NCBI GenBank assembly: GCA_950022295.1
Contig: OX465598.1
Span: 62,001-126,000, forward strand
DNA: 64,000 nucleotides
Origin: Bromus sterilis
Lineage: Eukaryota > Streptophyta > Magnoliopsida > Poales > Poaceae
Reading direction: 5' to 3'
Positions 61,707 to 64,000 of this stretch are shown piece after piece. A program made the position numbers and the translations under genes. The notes beneath the pieces were generated by a model that searched no databases, was not told the origin of the DNA, and was given only the letters and a program-made list of their open reading frames with translations. Numbering within the stretch: position 1 is the stretch's first letter; every line of letters starts with the position of its first letter.

Positions 61707-64000
61707 AGGGTGCGTTTATGTGACGGTCATCAACCCTCGCACTTTTGGCCGATTCTGGCCTATTTCATGGGCTATTAATCACAGTTCCATGGGCTATTAA
61801 TCACCGTTTTGGGTCCCCGGAGTGATTTCCACCATTGACGAACCCAGGGTGCATTTACGTGCCGGTCATCAACCCTCGCACTTTTTGCCGACTCTGGCCT
61901 GTTTCATGGGCTATTAATAACAGTTACATGGGCTATTAATCATCGTTTTGGGTACCCGGAGTGATTTCCACCATTGACGAACCCAGGCTGCATTTACGTG
62001 CCGGTCATCAACAGTCGCAGTTTTTGCCGATTCTGGCCTGTTTCATGGGCTATTAATCACAGCTATATAGGCTATTAATCACCGTTTTGGGTCCCCGGAG
62101 TGATTTCCATCATTGACGAACCCCAGGGTTCATATAGGTGACGATCATCAACCCTCGCCCTTTTGGCCGATTCTGGCCATTTTCATGGGCTATTAATCAC
62201 AGTTATATGGGCTATTCATCACCGTTTTGGGTCCCCAGAGTGATTTCCACCATTGACGAACCCAGGGTGCATTTACGTGCCGGTCATCAACCCTCGCACT
62301 TTTTGCCGATTCTGGCCTGTTTCATGGGCTATTAATAACAGTTACATGGGCTATTAATCACCGTTTTGGGTCCCCGGAGTGATTTCCACCATTGAGGAAC
62401 CCAGGCTGCATTTACGTGCCGCTCATCAACAGTCGCAGTTTTTGCAGATTCTGGCCTATTTCATGGGCTATTAATCACCGTTTTGGGTCCCCGGAGTGAT
62501 TTCCACCATTGACGAACCCAGGGTGCATTTACGTGCCGGTCATCAACCCTCGCACTTTTTGTCGATTCTGGCCTGTTTCATGCGCTATTAATAACAGTTA
62601 CATGGGCTATTAATCAACGTTTTGGGTCCCCGGAGTGATTTCCACCATTGAGGAACCCTAGGGTGCATTTACGTGCCGGTCATCAACAGTCGCAGTTTTT
62701 GCCGATTCTGGCCTGTTTCATGGGCTATTAATCACAGTTATATAGGCTATTAATCACCGTTTTGGGTCCCCGGAGTGATTTCCATCATTGACGAACCCCA
62801 GGGTGCATTTACGTGCCGGTCATCAACCCTCGCACTTTTTGCCGATTCTGGCCTGTTTCATGGGCTATTAATAACAGTTACATGGGCTATTAATCATCGT
62901 TTTGGGTCCCCGGAGTGATTTGCACCATTGACGAACCCAGGCTGCATTTACGTGCCGGTCATCAACAGTCGCAGTTTTTGCCGATTTTGGCCTGTTTCAT
63001 GGGCTATTAATCACAGTTATATAGGCTATTAATCACCGTTTTGGGTCCCCGGAGTGATTTCCATCATTGACGAACCCCAGGGTTCATATACGTGACGATC
63101 ATCAACCCTCGCCCTTTTGGCCGATTCTGGCCATTTTCATGGGCTATTAATCACAGTTATCTGGGCTATTAATCACCGTTTTCGGTCCCCGGAGTGATTT
63201 CCACCATTGATGAACCCTAGGGTGCATTTACGTGACGGTCATCAACCCTCGCACTTTTGGCCGATTCTGGCCTGTTTCATGAGCTATTAATCACAATTAC
63301 CTGGGCTATTAATCACCGTTTTGGGTCCCCGAAGTGATTTCCACCATTGACGTACCCAGGGTGCATTTACGTGCCGGACATCAGCCCTCGCACTTTTGGC
63401 CGATTCTGGCCTGTTTCATGGGCTCTTAATCACAGTTACAAGGGCTATTAATCACCGTTTTGTGTCCCCGGAGTGATTTCCACCATTGACGAACCAGGGT
63501 GCATTTACGTGACGGTCATCAACCCTCGCAGTTTTGGCCGATTCTGGCCTGTTTCATGGGCTATTAATAACAGTTATATGGGCTATTAATCACCGTTTTG
63601 GGTCCCCGGAGTGATTTCCACCATTGACGAACCCCAGGTGCATTTACGTGACGGTCATCAACCCTCGCACTTTTGGCCGATTCTGGCCTGTTTCATGGGC
63701 TACTAATCACAGTTACATGGGCTATTAATCACCGTTTTGGGTCCCCGGAGTGATTTCCACCATTGATGAACCCAGGGTGCATTTACGTGATGGTTATCAA
63801 CACTCGCAGTTTTGGCCGATTCTGGCCATTTTCATGGGTTATTAATAACAGTTATATGGGCTATTAATCACCGTTTTGGGTCCCCAGAGTGGTTTCCACC
63901 ATTGACAAACCCTAGGGTGCATTTACGTGACGGTCATCAACCCTCGCACTTTTGGCCGATTCTGGCCTGTTTCATGGGCTATTAATCACAGTTACATGGG
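61707..64000 (+). repeat. Right-edge satellite segment, HOR-E-like then HOR-A-like
   Basis: From 61,711 (tgcgtttatgtg) to about 63,470 the order follows HOR-E and HOR-F subtypes, including an attcatc monomer, the shortened monomer at 62,407-62,523 and tgacgtaccc near 63,348. From about 63,490 to the edge the order becomes that of the HOR-A tail: gatggttatcaacactcgc (63,778; compare 7,485) followed by gagtggtttcc and gacaaaccctagg. The array continues beyond the window. Confidence 0.85.
62407..62523 (+). repeat. Shortened 117-bp monomer near the right edge
   Basis: Same gccgctcatc subtype with a private tttgcagattc change. It lacks the gattaccacc variant of the HOR-F blocks and so groups with the HOR-E form. 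Confidence 0.9.

Larger units (their letters stand above)
1..64000 (+). repeat. Satellite DNA array, 139-140 bp monomer, fills the window
   Basis: The word tgcatttacgtg or a close variant recurs every 139 or 140 bp, for example at 7, 146, 286, 426 and 566, and this continues to base 64,000. All monomers read in the same direction and no non-satellite insertion was seen. The 139/140 difference lies mainly at the monomer junction, which reads gaacccagg, gaaccccagg or gaaccctagg. The total is about 460 monomers. No coding capacity is visible: every monomer carries stops, and because the period is not a multiple of three the reading frame changes at each monomer. Large homogeneous arrays like this are known from eukaryotic constitutive heterochromatin; which compartment this one occupies cannot be told from the sequence. 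I do not recognise the family. Confidence 0.98.

Noticed and set aside
1..64000. CENP-B-box-like motif on the minus strand (ttcgtcaatggtgg, from ccaccattgacgaa)
   Set aside because: The ttcg core and spacing look similar, but the essential central a is t and the cggg half reads tgga. Three of the nine defining bases disagree, so it does not meet the motif, although a diverged binding protein cannot be excluded.
1..64000. CRISPR array
   Set aside because: Repeats are 139-140 bp and directly abutting, with no unique spacers between short repeats and no cas genes.
1..64000. rDNA intergenic spacer subrepeats
   Set aside because: No rRNA sequence, promoter or terminator element is present in 64 kb, and the length far exceeds usual spacers.
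1..64000. Promoter-like tatata and attaat words in each monomer
   Set aside because: They arise from the 22-bp subrepeat and its junction and occur hundreds of times; nothing links them to a transcribed unit.
1..64000. Transposon or retroelement insertion
   Set aside because: The monomer rhythm is unbroken apart from the 22-bp losses and 1-3 bp indels. No terminal repeats, target-site duplications or coding remnants were seen.

Overview
The window is one uninterrupted block of satellite DNA. From base 1 to base 64,000 it consists of head-to-tail copies of a 139-140 bp monomer, about 460 of them, all in the same orientation. I found no gene, RNA gene, transposon, CRISPR array or unique-sequence island. 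Both edges lie inside the array, so neither flank is visible. Arrays of this size and hierarchical organisation are typical of eukaryotic heterochromatin (centromeric, pericentromeric, subtelomeric or B-chromosome satellites). I do not recognise the monomer as a named family and cannot assign a lineage from sequence alone. Monomer GC is about 50%, and a typical monomer keeps about seven CpG sites.

Each monomer has a nearly invariant part (about 65-70 bp, ending in the gaaccc / gtgcatttacgtg junction) and a variable part (about 70 bp) that defines recognisable monomer subtypes. Inside the monomer is a degenerate 22-bp tandem duplication beginning catgggctattaatcac. Twelve monomers have lost one 22-bp copy and are 117-118 bp long.

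The subtypes recur in fixed order, giving higher-order repeats (HORs), and the HOR period changes along the window. (1) 1-985: flank of subtypes also found at 7.8-8.7 kb. (2) 986-7,732: a 2,213-bp, 16-monomer HOR in three near-identical copies. (3) 8,045-12,630: a 2,632-bp, 19-monomer HOR, about 1.75 copies. (4) 12,631-18,629: a 12-monomer, about 1,674-bp HOR in three copies, preceded by a partial match. (5) 19,026-27,252: a 2,649-bp, 19-monomer HOR, two full copies plus a rearranged third. (6) 27,253-49,342: a 5,837-bp, 42-monomer HOR in four copies, one truncated to 4,580 bp. (7) about 49,343-64,000: a mosaic in which a 2.85-kb block recurs at 6,392 bp, a 5-monomer block is duplicated, and blocks resembling the 25-27 kb and 7 kb regions reappear.

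The clearest result is in region 6. Diagnostic variants alternate between copies (1 matches 3, 2 matches 4), which shows that a 10.4-kb, 75-monomer segment (27,253-37,668) was tandemly duplicated to 37,669-48,085. The junction falls within a 13-bp tract shared by the two recombining monomers. The window records recent unequal exchange at several scales (22 bp, 1, 5, 12, 16, 19, 42 and 75 monomers) together with short conversion-like patches. All boundaries come from reading by eye and are accurate to roughly 20 bp unless a diagnostic base is named.
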